Below are positions 1 through 8,436 of a stretch of DNA of 64,000 nucleotides, piece by piece. Every line of letters begins with the position of its first letter. The first letter of the stretch is position 1. The stretch covers positions 1-64,000 of the forward strand of contig NZ_QWVS01000023.1 of NCBI RefSeq assembly GCF_003570725.1. Direction: 5' to 3'. The notes beneath the pieces are model-generated. The model was not told the DNA's origin. It ran no database searches and was given only the letters and a program-made list of their open reading frames with translations. The translations under genes and the position numbers were made by a program. The DNA is from Peribacillus asahii. GTDB lineage: Bacteria > Bacillota > Bacilli > Bacillales > DSM-1321.

Positions 1-69
1 GCCCTTATGGTAGGTATCGCTTTTTTCTTTTACATCATCCAATTTACCCGCCTTCTTCCCGAACGCTAG
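1..69 (+). CDS. C-terminus of a membrane protein (partial)
   Basis: The reading frame is open from the first base of the window and ends at a TAG at 67-69. It gives 22 residues: a hydrophobic run (ALMVGIAFFFYII) followed by a short polar tail ending LLPER. This looks like the last transmembrane helix of an integral membrane protein whose body lies to the left. A hairpin at 104-121 follows 35 bases later. The family cannot be named from this remnant, and a chance open frame is possible because it is short. Confidence 0.4.
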   Translation, partial: ALMVGIAFFFYIIQFTRLLPER

Positions 70-91
70 TTTCCATAATTATACAATAGTG

Positions 92-121
92 AAAAATAAA
101 AAAACAAGAGAAAACTCTTGT
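92..121. terminator. Small hairpin with A/T run
   Basis: Stem ACAAGAG/CTCTTGT with an AAAA loop (104-121). A long A run on its left would be a U run for minus-strand transcripts. It could end the decayed minus-strand frame at 200-370 and weakly end the plus-strand membrane gene that stops at 69. Confidence 0.45.
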
Positions 122-138
122 CTAGGCTTTATTCATTT

Positions 139-190
139 CAGATACTTGAAGTACCACAAATCTTCGATTTTTTGTGGCACTCCGTATCTG
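139..190. repeat. Imperfect inverted repeat
   Basis: CAGATAC (139-145) and CCACAAA (154-160) are mirrored by TTTGTGG (171-177) and GTATCTG (184-190), so a long imperfect hairpin can form. There is no U run. It lies just past the end of the decayed frame at 200-370 and may be a remnant of a mobile-element end or a decayed terminator. Confidence 0.3.
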
Positions 191-199
191 ACCTCACTT

Positions 200-370
200 T
201 CATCCCATCCCTAAAGGGGGTGCTAACGCACCGTAATGGGCTTTCTCGTTCGGAAAGTTCTGTAATAAGGCAGCTGTGGCGACACTAATATCACGCTGAA
301 TTGTACGGATAAGTTGTTTTTCTTGTTCTAGTTCATTGTTCAATGCTGCTACACCTTCTTTTCTGCACGG
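200..370 (-). pseudogene. Decayed coding fragment, family unknown
   Basis: On the minus strand about 56 codons are open, ending at a TGA (200-202). They read like real protein: a charged helical stretch (ALNNELEQEKQLIRTIQ) followed by RDISVATAALLQNF and a Gly/Pro-rich tail (GALAPPLGMG). There is no ATG and no ribosome site, and an in-frame TAA stands just upstream. The likeliest reading is the 3' end of a gene whose front is lost. I do not recognise the family. Confidence 0.35.
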
Positions 371-426
371 TTATTTCGCCTAGATTAATTGTATGAATCA
401 ATCTTAAAAGTGGATACAGAAAAATA

Positions 427-468
427 AAAAAGGAAATCCCACTCACATTCGCGGGATTTCCTTTTTTT
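427..468 (-). terminator. Terminator of the ecsC-like/phosphatase pair
   Basis: Strong stem AAGGAAATCCC/GGGATTTCCTT around a 12-base loop, flanked by T and A runs on both sides. It abuts the phosphatase stop codon at 467-469. Confidence 0.8.
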
Positions 469-931
469 ATACGTTGTGCTCTACCCGAATCTTTTCAAGT
501 AAAGCCTGGCAGCCGTCTGTAACAAGGTCAAAGGTTTCCTGGAAATCCCCTGTATAGTAAGGGTCCGGGACATCTTTTTTATGATCCGTTAAGTCGAGTA
601 GACGGATAATTTTTGGATGATTAGGTTGGCCCGTCATTTCATAAATGTTTGCAACATTACTTTCATCCATCCCGATAATATACTCGAATTTCTCAAAGTC
701 TTCTTTTTGCAGCTGGCGTCCGGTAAGGCCTGCTGATGAGATGTTATATTTTTTTAAAATCGTCACCGTCCCTTTATGCGGGGGACTTCCAATATGCCAT
801 GAACTTGTGGCCGCTGAATCGACTGTTATTTTGTCGCTTAACTGTTCTTTTTCAAGTAAGTCACGAAAGATTGCTTCGGCCATCGGTGAACGGCAAATGT
901 TTCCGAGGCAGACAAATAAAACGTTAATCAT
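467..931 (-). CDS. Low-molecular-weight protein-tyrosine phosphatase
   Basis: Cytoplasmic phosphatase of the LMW-PTP family (YfkJ/YwlE type), 154 residues, the usual family length. The catalytic P-loop CLGNICRS (residues 8-15, CX5RS) is near the N-terminus. The general-acid loop DPYY lies near residue 122, so the active site looks intact. Its ATG overlaps the TGA of the upstream ecsC-like gene (ATGA), which implies translational coupling. Targets may be phosphotyrosine or, as for YwlE, phosphoarginine; the sequence alone does not decide. The capsule tyrosine kinase lies 11.5 kb away, but that locus has its own PHP-type phosphatase. Confidence 0.9.
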   Translation of the reverse strand: MINVLFVCLGNICRSPMAEAIFRDLLEKEQLSDKITVDSAATSSWHIGSPPHKGTVTILKKYNISSAGLTGRQLQKEDFEKFEYIIGMDESNVANIYEMTGQPNHPKIIRLLDLTDHKKDVPDPYYTGDFQETFDLVTDGCQALLEKIRVEHNV

Positions 932-1758
932 GTAGTAGGCTCCTTTTTATCTGTGATTAGTAAATCTAGATTGTCTAACCGTTCTAGACGCTCCAACACT
1001 CGTCTTTTTTTATACAGCATATTCGCGGCTTCGCCAACATCTTGAATCGCTGTTTTGTTCATATACGCTCCGAAAATCATTCCGGCAATCGGAATCATTT
1101 GAAAGAGCTTCTTCCAGCCAAAATTATCTCGGTACGTCATAAATACTTCTCGCCATCCTTGCAGTTGGGAGAAGCCTTGCTCTCTTTTGGGAGCTGTCAA
1201 TTCTTCTAATATAGCTTTTTTTCCTACGACATCGGATGAAGTAAATTGCATGCATTTGACCATAAAGATTCGTTCTTCTTTATCTGTCGGGTCATACCCA
1301 TAAGCGACAGCTACTTCCTGAATCGTTTTCAATGTTAATCCTAGAATAAGCGGAATATCGATGGCTAACGTAAATATCCCGCCAATTCCGGTAGTAGCTC
1401 CTTGAATTTGGGCATTTTTCGCTCTTGTCGCGATAAAAGCATTTGCGACTTTATCCATATTCTCAAGAGGGAATGTTTGAACATCTTCTAATGTAAATTT
1501 TTTATCGGAGGATAATAGTTTAGACGCTTTATCTAGCGTAGCATCATTGTTCACTAAATATTGACCGCCAGTGTCGATATAATTCGCAACTTCATCTAGT
1601 AAATCGTTTATTTTATTATGAAGAAATTTAGGCGTTACTTTGTCCAGCATCATAAAAGGGATGCGCCCTAGCTTCTCCCAAAAAAACAATCCTTTTTGAT
1701 CCTTCTCCCATTTTTCAATCGTTTTCAATTCTTCTCGCAATTGGTCTTTATTTTCCAT
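928..1758 (-). CDS. EcsC family protein
   Basis: 276 residues. The C-terminal two thirds match the EcsC family: an IGGIFTLAIDIPLILGLTL stretch followed by IQEVAVAYGYDP, and a second short hydrophobic patch (IPIAGMIFGAYMNK) near the end. EcsC proteins are poorly understood peripheral or membrane-associated proteins, named after the third gene of the ecs ABC-transporter locus of B. subtilis. No transporter genes are present here. The ATG at 1758 is preferred over an upstream GTG because GAGGTG stands six bases before it. The gene overlaps the phosphatase downstream by four bases and shares its terminator. Confidence 0.75.
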   Translation of the reverse strand: MENKDQLREELKTIEKWEKDQKGLFFWEKLGRIPFMMLDKVTPKFLHNKINDLLDEVANYIDTGGQYLVNNDATLDKASKLLSSDKKFTLEDVQTFPLENMDKVANAFIATRAKNAQIQGATTGIGGIFTLAIDIPLILGLTLKTIQEVAVAYGYDPTDKEERIFMVKCMQFTSSDVVGKKAILEELTAPKREQGFSQLQGWREVFMTYRDNFGWKKLFQMIPIAGMIFGAYMNKTAIQDVGEAANMLYKKRRVLERLERLDNLDLLITDKKEPTT

Positions 1759-1895
1759 TGGAAACACCTCGGCCACTTGTAGATATGTTTTTCATGTAAA
1801 TTAATGTAAAATTTTGTATTGAAAGGCTTTTATTTGCCCATTTCATCGTATCATAAGAGATAGGGAAATTCTATTTATAAGGGGGATGTACCAGT

Positions 1896-4208
1896 ATGGG
1901 GAATAAGAAGATGTTTAAAGTGGCAATGGCCGCGGCAATCGCTGGAAGTGTGATTACGACGGTTGCTCCGGCGCAGTCAGAAGCAGCAGATAGCCTCAGA
2001 AGCAAGATTCAATCGGCGAAATCTACTATGAAGAAACCTTATGACACCTATTTCAAGACGACGACATTAGCTTCTATAGCAACGGTTGAAAAAGAGATTA
2101 AAGCCGCGAAAAAAGCAAAAAAAGACATCAACGCGGCCATTAAAAAATCCAATCTATCCAAAAAACAAAAAGAAGCTCGGTATAAAGAAATTAAAGCATA
2201 CAACAAGTACATCGCGCGTGCAGAAGGATATGTCAAAGGCTACAAAGCAGCCGAAAAGGCAAAAGCTGCGAATGATAAAGCAGTAAAAGCACTCGAGCAA
2301 GCAGCGGTGAATCAGAAGCCGAATCAAGTAATCAAACGATATGAAGCGCTGCAGGAAGCTGTTAAAAAAGCAGATAAGGCAATTAAAAATACCGTATACG
2401 GCGCCAAAATTGAAGCACTTCTCTCTAATCAATTCACAAAAGCGACGAAACACGCGCTAGCAGGCGATATAAAAGTATATTATTACTACGCACAGGCAGA
2501 GGATTTAATTGAAAAAGGAAAATTGCAAACGGCAGAGAAGCGGATGACAGCCGTTGCTGCCCAGCTTGAAAAAGTCGATGAAACCTCGGTGTTGGGTCAA
2601 GCAATTCATCAATATGTACAAGCTGTAAAAGCGAAGTATGATGCAAAAGCGAAGTTCACCTTATCTTTAATGCACACGAACGATACGCATGCTCATCTTG
2701 ATAATGTCGCAAAACGAGTAACGGCAGTGAAGGAAGTACGTGCGAGTAAACCGGCTGCTCTGTTAGTTGATGCAGGTGATGTGCTAACAGGTACGTTATA
2801 TTTTAATGAATTTAAAGGACAAGCTGATCTGAGGTTTATGAACCTAATGAAATACGATGTAATGACATTTGGCAATCATGAATTCGATTTAGGCGCAGCG
2901 ACTGAGGGGCATGAAGCATTAGCCCAGTTTGTAAAGGGAGCTGAGTTTTCATTTGTCAGCTCCAATGTGAATTTTAGCAAAGACGACAAGCTGAAAGGAT
3001 TGTTTAAGAATGCCGTTACGACTAAGCCGAGGGATGGTCAGATTTATAATGGAATCATTAAAGAAGTAAACGGTGAAAAGGTTGGCATCTTCGGCTTAAC
3101 AACAGAGGAAACGAAGGCTATTTCGAGTCCTGGAAATGTTGAGTTTGAAAATTATAAAGAAGAAGCGGAAAAAGCCGTTGCAGCCTTTGAAAAACGCGGC
3201 GTAAATAAAATTGTCGCTGTGACTCATATTGGGTATGATGACAATCCAGCATATGATAATGACCTCACATTAGCGACGGAAGTGGACGGCATTGATGTCA
3301 TTGTTGGCGGGCATAGCCATACCCAATTAGATCAACCTGTCGTCGTCAATAAAGATGAAAAAGGGAAAACGAAAGCGCCGACTGTTATTGTTCAGGCATA
3401 TCAATATAGTGATTACTTAGGAACGGTCGATGTTGAATTTGATAGGAAGGGGCAAGTTGTCGGCCAAGCCGGTCAACTGATTAAACTAGCCGATAAACAA
3501 GAAGACCCTGAAGCGGCCACATTGTTAAAAACGTATTCAGCGAAAATAGAAGAAGTGAAAAACACGCCAGTTGGAGCAACAGCCGTTCAAGCCCTAGATA
3601 ATCCTCGTGATTCCGGGGATGAGACGAAGCCAAGTGTGCGTAAAAACGAAACAGAGCTCGGGAATTTGATTACAGATGGCATGTTGAGTAAAGCGAAGGA
3701 GTTTAATAAAGATACAGTGATTGCTTTTCAAAATGGCGGCGGAATCCGTGCGGCGATTGACCAAGGAGAGATTACGTTAGGCGATGTGTTAACGGTGCTT
3801 CCATTTGGAAATACGTTAGCAACAGTGAAATTGACAGGAGCAGAGATTATCCAAGCGTTAGAACATAGTGTTAGTCAAGTGCCGAAAGAGAGCGGCGGCT
3901 TCTTACATGTATCAGGTTTGAAATTCACGTTTGACAGCAGTAAACCTGCGGGCAGCCGTGTTCAGAAAGTAGAAGTGCTACAAGGTGGTTCTTACTCAGA
4001 GTTGCAGCTATCCAGTGAATACGTTGTTGCGACAAATGCCTTTACCGCAAAAGGCGGAGACGGCTTCACCGTTTTCCAAAAAGCCTATGAACAAGGAAGA
4101 GTCACCGACATCGGCCTAGCCGACTGGGAGAACTTTAGTGAGTATGTGAGTGGGTTGAAGACGGTAGATCCTCAAATAGAGGGTAGAATCAAAAACGTGT
4201 CACAGTGA
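1896..4208 (+). CDS. Secreted 5'-nucleotidase / cyclic phosphodiesterase with S-layer-type anchor
   Basis: 770 residues. A signal peptide ends near VAPAQSEAA. Residues about 32-250 are a Lys/Ala-rich helical module resembling the SbsC-like N-terminus of the S-layer proteins in this window (compare VYGAKIEALLSNQF with VYGPDTRRLLTKTY). The metallophosphatase domain follows: HTNDTHAH, DAGD, GNHEFD, VTHIGYDD and GGHSHT. The C-terminal substrate domain carries ETELGNLITDGM, NGGGIRAAI and NAFTAKGGDGF. The enzyme should release phosphate from nucleotides outside the cell while held on the wall. The start is an ATG behind GGGGGATG. The stop TGA lies inside the palindrome of element 1, so the protein ends VSQ. 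Confidence 0.9.
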   Translation: MGNKKMFKVAMAAAIAGSVITTVAPAQSEAADSLRSKIQSAKSTMKKPYDTYFKTTTLASIATVEKEIKAAKKAKKDINAAIKKSNLSKKQKEARYKEIKAYNKYIARAEGYVKGYKAAEKAKAANDKAVKALEQAAVNQKPNQVIKRYEALQEAVKKADKAIKNTVYGAKIEALLSNQFTKATKHALAGDIKVYYYYAQAEDLIEKGKLQTAEKRMTAVAAQLEKVDETSVLGQAIHQYVQAVKAKYDAKAKFTLSLMHTNDTHAHLDNVAKRVTAVKEVRASKPAALLVDAGDVLTGTLYFNEFKGQADLRFMNLMKYDVMTFGNHEFDLGAATEGHEALAQFVKGAEFSFVSSNVNFSKDDKLKGLFKNAVTTKPRDGQIYNGIIKEVNGEKVGIFGLTTEETKAISSPGNVEFENYKEEAEKAVAAFEKRGVNKIVAVTHIGYDDNPAYDNDLTLATEVDGIDVIVGGHSHTQLDQPVVVNKDEKGKTKAPTVIVQAYQYSDYLGTVDVEFDRKGQVVGQAGQLIKLADKQEDPEAATLLKTYSAKIEEVKNTPVGATAVQALDNPRDSGDETKPSVRKNETELGNLITDGMLSKAKEFNKDTVIAFQNGGGIRAAIDQGEITLGDVLTVLPFGNTLATVKLTGAEIIQALEHSVSQVPKESGGFLHVSGLKFTFDSSKPAGSRVQKVEVLQGGSYSELQLSSEYVVATNAFTAKGGDGFTVFQKAYEQGRVTDIGLADWENFSEYVSGLKTVDPQIEGRIKNVSQ

Positions 4209-4250
4209 CTTTTCAAAATGTGTATAACATGTGGATAACTTTGTTGATAT
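4199..4250 (+). repeat. DnaA-box element 1 (long form)
   Basis: Palindrome GTCACAGTGAC at 4199-4209; boxes TGTGTATAA at 4219, TGTGGATAA (exact) at 4230 and TGTTGATAT at 4242. The palindrome supplies the nucleotidase stop codon. It pairs with element 2 across the terminator at 4265. Confidence 0.9.
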
Positions 4251-4264
4251 CTAGCTCAAAAAGG

Positions 4265-4296
4265 AAGATGCATCCGATAATGGATGCATCTTTTGA
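4265..4296 (+). terminator. Terminator between elements 1 and 2
   Basis: AAGATGCATCC and GGATGCATCTT form an 11-bp stem around a six-base loop, followed by TTTT. The core ATGCATCC is reused in the terminator after the transglutaminase gene (7894). Confidence 0.85.
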
Positions 4297-4315
4297 CGTG
4301 TGGAGTCATTTTAAA

Positions 4316-4355
4316 GTCACAGTGACTTTTCGGATTGTGGATATCCTGTGGAAAA
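4316..4355 (+). repeat. DnaA-box element 2 (short form)
   Basis: Palindrome GTCACAGTGAC at 4316-4326; boxes TGTGGATAT at 4336 and TGTGGAAAA at 4347; no third box. It starts 117 bp after element 1. Confidence 0.85.
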
Positions 4356-4478
4356 CCCAACACTTTAGAAGTTTTTGTTAATTTTAACCAAAAAAGAAGG
4401 AATTGTACCTAGTTTGTCGTATTGATTAACAGATATGTTCTAAAACATTTAATTAGTTAACATCGGAGGCGAGTATTC

Positions 4479-5933
4479 ATGTTTGAACCGTACAAGACAG
4501 GTCATTATTATGATGAAATGTTGCAGGAGAATGGTGAGCCAAAAGAGCATTATCGGCAATTTCATTCTGTGCTGCAAAGGTTGTCAGAAGAAGAGTTTAA
4601 AGAAAAGCACGAAACAGCACAATCTAGCTTTCTGAGACAGGGTATTACCTTTACCGTGTATGGAGAAGAGGGCGGAACGGAGCGGACAATGCCTTTTGAT
4701 TGCGTTCCGATTATTATTCCAGCTGACGCTTGGGAGACGATTGAAAAAGGAATGAAACAACGCGTTGAGGCGCTTAATTTATTTTTAGAAGATATTTATC
4801 ATGATCAACACATACTCAATGATGGCATTATTCCGAGAGAACTTGTAGAACAAAATCCATACTATTATAAGCAGGTAAGCGGCACTCAATTCCCCTTGAA
4901 AAACCACATTTTCCTAGCAGGGATTGATTTAATAAGAGATGAACAAGGGACATACCGTGTACTTGAAGATAATTTACGTAATCCTTCGGGCATTTCTTAC
5001 GTCTTTCAAAATCGATTTGTTATGCGGCAAGTGTATCCAGAGTTTTTCTCAAGACACTCTCTTTGTTCGCTGGAAGATCAAATTACCCATCTTCAATCTG
5101 CCCTGCTTTCACATATCCCATCTAATATGAAGAAACATACCGAACCTCGCGCTGTATTGCTAACAGCAGGTATGTACAATTCCGCTTATTATGATCATGT
5201 TTTTCTCGCGCAACAAATGAATATTGCGCTTGTGGAAGGGCGGGATTTGATTGTAAAAGATAACGTTGTCTATATGAAGACGATTCAGGGGTTAAAACGA
5301 GTCGACATTATTTATCGTCGAATTGATGATGATTTCTTGGATCCAACAGCGTTTCGTGAGGACTCTCTGCTTGGTGTTCCAGGTTTAATAGACGCTTATA
5401 AACAAGGAAATGTCGCCATTTTAAATGCCGTTGGTAATGGAGTGGCCGATGATAAAGCAATGTATACATATGTTCCTGATATGATTCGTTATTACTTAAA
5501 AGAAGAACCAATTATTCAAAACGTCGAAACATATATTTTGAGCGATCCGAAGCAGCGGGAGTGGGTGCTTGAGCATTTGCATGAGCTTGTTGTGAAAAAT
5601 GTTGGTGCTTCAGGTGGATACGATATGTTAATTGGACCGCATGCATCAGAAGAAGAAATTGAAACATTCCGCTCGAAAATTTTAGAAAATCCGAAGCAGT
5701 ACATCGCCCAACCGACGATTAAGCTATCCAGAGCTCCAGTCTATCAGCAAGGCAATTTTTATCCATGCCATGTGGATCTGCGTGTCTTTGTCATGAAAGG
5801 GGAAGAAACGCATGTCTTACCTGGGGGACTTTCACGAGTTGCTTTGAAAAAAGGTTCGCTCGTCGTTAACTCGTCTCAGGGCGGCGGCGGTAAGGACACA
5901 TGGGTGTTGAAGGGGGTTATGCAGCATGCTTAG
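4479..5933 (+). CDS. Circularly permuted ATP-grasp type 2 protein
   Basis: 484 residues, matching the CP_ATPgrasp_2 (DUF404/407) family. Recognisable stretches are the N-terminal MFEPYKTGHYYDEM, the central NPYYYKQVSGTQF and GIDLIRDEQGTYRVLEDN, and the C-terminal VDLRVFV followed by LPGGLSRVAL and SSQGGGGKDTW. Such proteins are thought to ligate peptides or amides, but no substrate is established. The gene overlaps the next by eight bases (ATG at 5926), and an alpha-E protein plus a transglutaminase follow: a conserved trio in many bacteria, which suggests a peptide-forming and peptide-modifying pathway. GGAGGCGAG precedes the start. Confidence 0.88.
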   Translation: MFEPYKTGHYYDEMLQENGEPKEHYRQFHSVLQRLSEEEFKEKHETAQSSFLRQGITFTVYGEEGGTERTMPFDCVPIIIPADAWETIEKGMKQRVEALNLFLEDIYHDQHILNDGIIPRELVEQNPYYYKQVSGTQFPLKNHIFLAGIDLIRDEQGTYRVLEDNLRNPSGISYVFQNRFVMRQVYPEFFSRHSLCSLEDQITHLQSALLSHIPSNMKKHTEPRAVLLTAGMYNSAYYDHVFLAQQMNIALVEGRDLIVKDNVVYMKTIQGLKRVDIIYRRIDDDFLDPTAFREDSLLGVPGLIDAYKQGNVAILNAVGNGVADDKAMYTYVPDMIRYYLKEEPIIQNVETYILSDPKQREWVLEHLHELVVKNVGASGGYDMLIGPHASEEEIETFRSKILENPKQYIAQPTIKLSRAPVYQQGNFYPCHVDLRVFVMKGEETHVLPGGLSRVALKKGSLVVNSSQGGGGKDTWVLKGVMQHA

Positions 5934-6888
5934 TCGCGTAGCGGATGCGTTATATTGGATGGCTAGAAATGGTGAACGAACAGAAAATAATGCTCATATT
6001 CTTCAAGTTCAATTGGTGAAAATGCTAGAAGAGTCTGGTAGAGAAAGTGTAAATTATCAAGATTGGCAGACGGTAATCGATATATGCGGCTCGAAATCAG
6101 CGTATGAAGAGGATTACGGAGAGCTTCGTGTGCACAAGGCCGTTGATTATATTGCGTTTTCTAATGGGAATTCGAATGCCTTAACGAATACACTCTCTTA
6201 TGTTCGAGAAAATGCACGCATGACACGAGATGTGATTCCGAATGAATTATGGGAAGTATGGAATGACCTATATTTACATTCACAAAATAAAGGGCCGCAT
6301 ACAGAGTTCTCATTTCAAGATATTCATAGTTTTTTGCGGCATATTAAAACAACGTCCATGACATCGACAGGAATTATTGATTCAATGATGTCTCGGGATT
6401 TACCTTATCATTTCATGAAGATTGGACAGTGGTTGGAGCGAGCTGAAAAGACAGCCCTTATTATGAAAGTCATGCTCCAAAAGGCGAAGTTTTCCGATTG
6501 TCAGAGTTTTAGTGAATATGATGGACAATTTGCTCTTCGGCTAGTGAATGGATATCAGGATTATTCAAAGAAATTTCGTCTCAAAGATCCGGCACTTATC
6601 CTGCAATTTCTTATTTCCGACCGGACGTTCCCGCGCTCTATCTACTATTGTATCGAACATGTTAAAGAAGTAATTTGGAAGATTGAAAGTGAGAAGGTGG
6701 CACATTATTCTTGGAGAATGTATGCCGCTTTAGATGAATTAATCGCTTCAGTCGAGGCCGTTTGTGTTCAACAGCTAAGTTTTGAAGAACTAGAGATGTT
6801 TATCGCGGATATACTGAATCAATGTATCGAGTTTGGCAAAATCTTCTCAACGACGTATTATTTAATAGAAGCTGATGCAAGCAGATGA
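5926..6888 (+). CDS. Alpha-E domain-containing protein (DUF403)
   Basis: 320 residues, entirely alpha-helical in character, opening with the family signature MLSRVADALYWMARNGERTE. It overlaps the end of the ATP-grasp gene, so the two are probably translated together and act as partners. Family members are always found next to CP-ATP-grasp and transglutaminase-like genes; the biochemical role is unknown. No signal peptide or membrane segment is visible, so it should be cytoplasmic. Confidence 0.85.
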   Translation: MLSRVADALYWMARNGERTENNAHILQVQLVKMLEESGRESVNYQDWQTVIDICGSKSAYEEDYGELRVHKAVDYIAFSNGNSNALTNTLSYVRENARMTRDVIPNELWEVWNDLYLHSQNKGPHTEFSFQDIHSFLRHIKTTSMTSTGIIDSMMSRDLPYHFMKIGQWLERAEKTALIMKVMLQKAKFSDCQSFSEYDGQFALRLVNGYQDYSKKFRLKDPALILQFLISDRTFPRSIYYCIEHVKEVIWKIESEKVAHYSWRMYAALDELIASVEAVCVQQLSFEELEMFIADILNQCIEFGKIFSTTYYLIEADASR

Positions 6889-6963
6889 AAGAGTAGAAAT
6901 GTTAAAAGGTCCTTCTCTCTTAATAATCAGCAATAATTTTTGCATCTAGGGAGTGGATGGACA

Positions 6964-7815
6964 ATGAAATATGAAATTGTACATAAGAATACCTTTTATT
7001 ATGAAGATGATGTACAGCAAAGTTTAAATACGGTTCGCTTAAAGCCGAGAAGTGACGCATGTCAGCGCCTGCTGTCTTATCGTAAAAAAGTAACACCGAC
7101 CTCCATGGCGAAGGAACATATCGATATATGGGGGAACTATGTAGAAAGTTTTTTTATTCCGGAGAAGCATCGTATTTTAGAAGTCGAAGCAACATCCGTT
7201 GTCAGCATTCAAAAAACACCATTTATTCATCAACTAGACTACTCACCAGAAATGAAATCAATCTTTCATTCAGAATTATTCCACGAACATTATTTACCTT
7301 TTTTAAATCCAACCGCTTACACGTATCTCGAACAGCACCAAATCGATGAAGTCGTTCGGGAAGTAGGAGATATAGACAATCCGATTCAATTTGCCCTACA
7401 GTTAATGAGCTATTTGTTTGAAGTATTCACATATGACACCGAAGCAACAACGGTGGAGACGAAGGCCGTTGAATCTTTGCAGTTAAAACGAGGGGTTTGC
7501 CAAGATTACACCCATGTCATGCTAGGGATTCTGCGAGCACGCGGTATTCCTGCACGATACATGAGCGGCTATTTATATGTTGGTGAGAATTCAAACCTCG
7601 TTGGTAGCGCTGCATCACATGCTTGGGTAGAAATCATGGTACCAGGCATCGGCTGGATCGGCTTAGATCCAACGAACAATGTAGAAGCCATCGACCATCA
7701 CATTTGCCTATCAGTCGGCCGCGACTACGCAGACGTCAGCCCGCTCCAAGGTGTCTACCATGGCGGGAACCATACGCTTGAGGTGGAGGTTGAGGTATCT
7801 AAGTCACACCTCTAA
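6964..7815 (+). CDS. Transglutaminase-like cysteine protease family protein
   Basis: 283 residues. The N-terminal beta domain is the bacterial transglutaminase-like N-terminal region. The transglutaminase core follows with the catalytic Cys in LKRGVCQDYTHVM, the His in SHAWVEI and the Asp in GLDPTNN. No secretion signal is visible. An upstream ATG at 6940 has no ribosome site; the ATG at 6964 stands behind GGGAGTGG and is chosen. It completes the ATP-grasp/alpha-E/transglutaminase operon. The stop TAA directly touches element 3, and a partial copy of the palindrome (GTCACACC) lies just before the stop, inside the coding sequence. Confidence 0.88.
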   Translation: MKYEIVHKNTFYYEDDVQQSLNTVRLKPRSDACQRLLSYRKKVTPTSMAKEHIDIWGNYVESFFIPEKHRILEVEATSVVSIQKTPFIHQLDYSPEMKSIFHSELFHEHYLPFLNPTAYTYLEQHQIDEVVREVGDIDNPIQFALQLMSYLFEVFTYDTEATTVETKAVESLQLKRGVCQDYTHVMLGILRARGIPARYMSGYLYVGENSNLVGSAASHAWVEIMVPGIGWIGLDPTNNVEAIDHHICLSVGRDYADVSPLQGVYHGGNHTLEVEVEVSKSHL

Positions 7816-7816
7816 A

Positions 7817-7868
7817 GTCACAGTGACTTTTCAGTTTGTGGATAATGTGTGGATAAATATGTTGATAA
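7817..7868 (+). repeat. DnaA-box element 3 (long form)
   Basis: Palindrome GTCACAGTGAC at 7817-7827; TGTGGATAA (exact) at 7837 and 7848, TGTTGATAA at 7860. It begins one base after the transglutaminase stop. Confidence 0.92.
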
Positions 7869-7893
7869 GTCTATCGGAGTATAGAGTGATAAG

Positions 7894-7927
7894 AAATGCA
7901 TCCAATAAATAGTGGATGCATTTTTTT
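7894..7927 (+). terminator. Terminator between elements 3 and 4
   Basis: AAATGCATCCA and TGGATGCATTT pair around a seven-base loop, followed by a T run. Confidence 0.88.
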
Positions 7928-7935
7928 ATGGCTAA

Positions 7936-7975
7936 GTCACAGTGACTTTTTAGAATGTGAATATTCTGTGAATAA
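7936..7975 (+). repeat. DnaA-box element 4 (short form)
   Basis: Palindrome GTCACAGTGAC at 7936-7946; TGTGAATAT at 7956 and TGTGAATAA at 7967. It starts 119 bp after element 3. Confidence 0.82.
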
Positions 7976-8436
7976 AAGTTTCGAAATATTAGAAAAATAT
8001 CCTTTATTAAAGATATTTAGCCAATAGAGATATATATTGGAATAATTTTTTTGTTTTTATGAGCGTGGAATGTAGGTCTAATATCACAACAGTATTTTCA
8101 TATAAATGGATTAGTTGGAAATGTTGATATATAAGCATTCGTGATAGTGTGACTATTGTATCTGTTAATGTTAAAAAGATTACAAAACTAGTGAATCATA
8201 ACTCCTATTATGTAATAATTGTTATATTAATCTTTATATTGGAATAAAATTGGTGTATGATAATTGCAGGGTAAAGAGATTAGAAAAATTACCCTTTATT
8301 GTTATATTAACGATAGTTTTTGTGAGAAAAGTAGGTTTTAAAGTCTACTAAGACCAGAAACTTCTAATAAGATAGGACTCTTATTCTATGGACAAAAGAA
8401 TGGGTAAGAGTAAATTTGAGGGGAGTATATTTTACT
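7976..8436 (+). promoter_or_regulatory. Long AT-rich leader of the S-layer gene
   Basis: About 460 bases without a credible ORF between element 4 and the S-layer start. Several TATAAT/TTGGAA-like boxes are scattered but I cannot fix one promoter. Long untranslated leaders are common for S-layer genes and may stabilise the mRNA. The ribosome site GAGGGGAG lies at 8418-8424. Confidence 0.45.

Noticed and set aside
4199-4209. GTCACAGTGAC as an RNA hairpin terminator
   Set aside because: A 5-bp palindrome with a one-base centre cannot form an RNA hairpin; separate, real terminators lie between the element pairs.
7976-8436. A riboswitch in the S-layer leader
   Set aside because: AT-rich with no strong stems or known motif that I could recognise.
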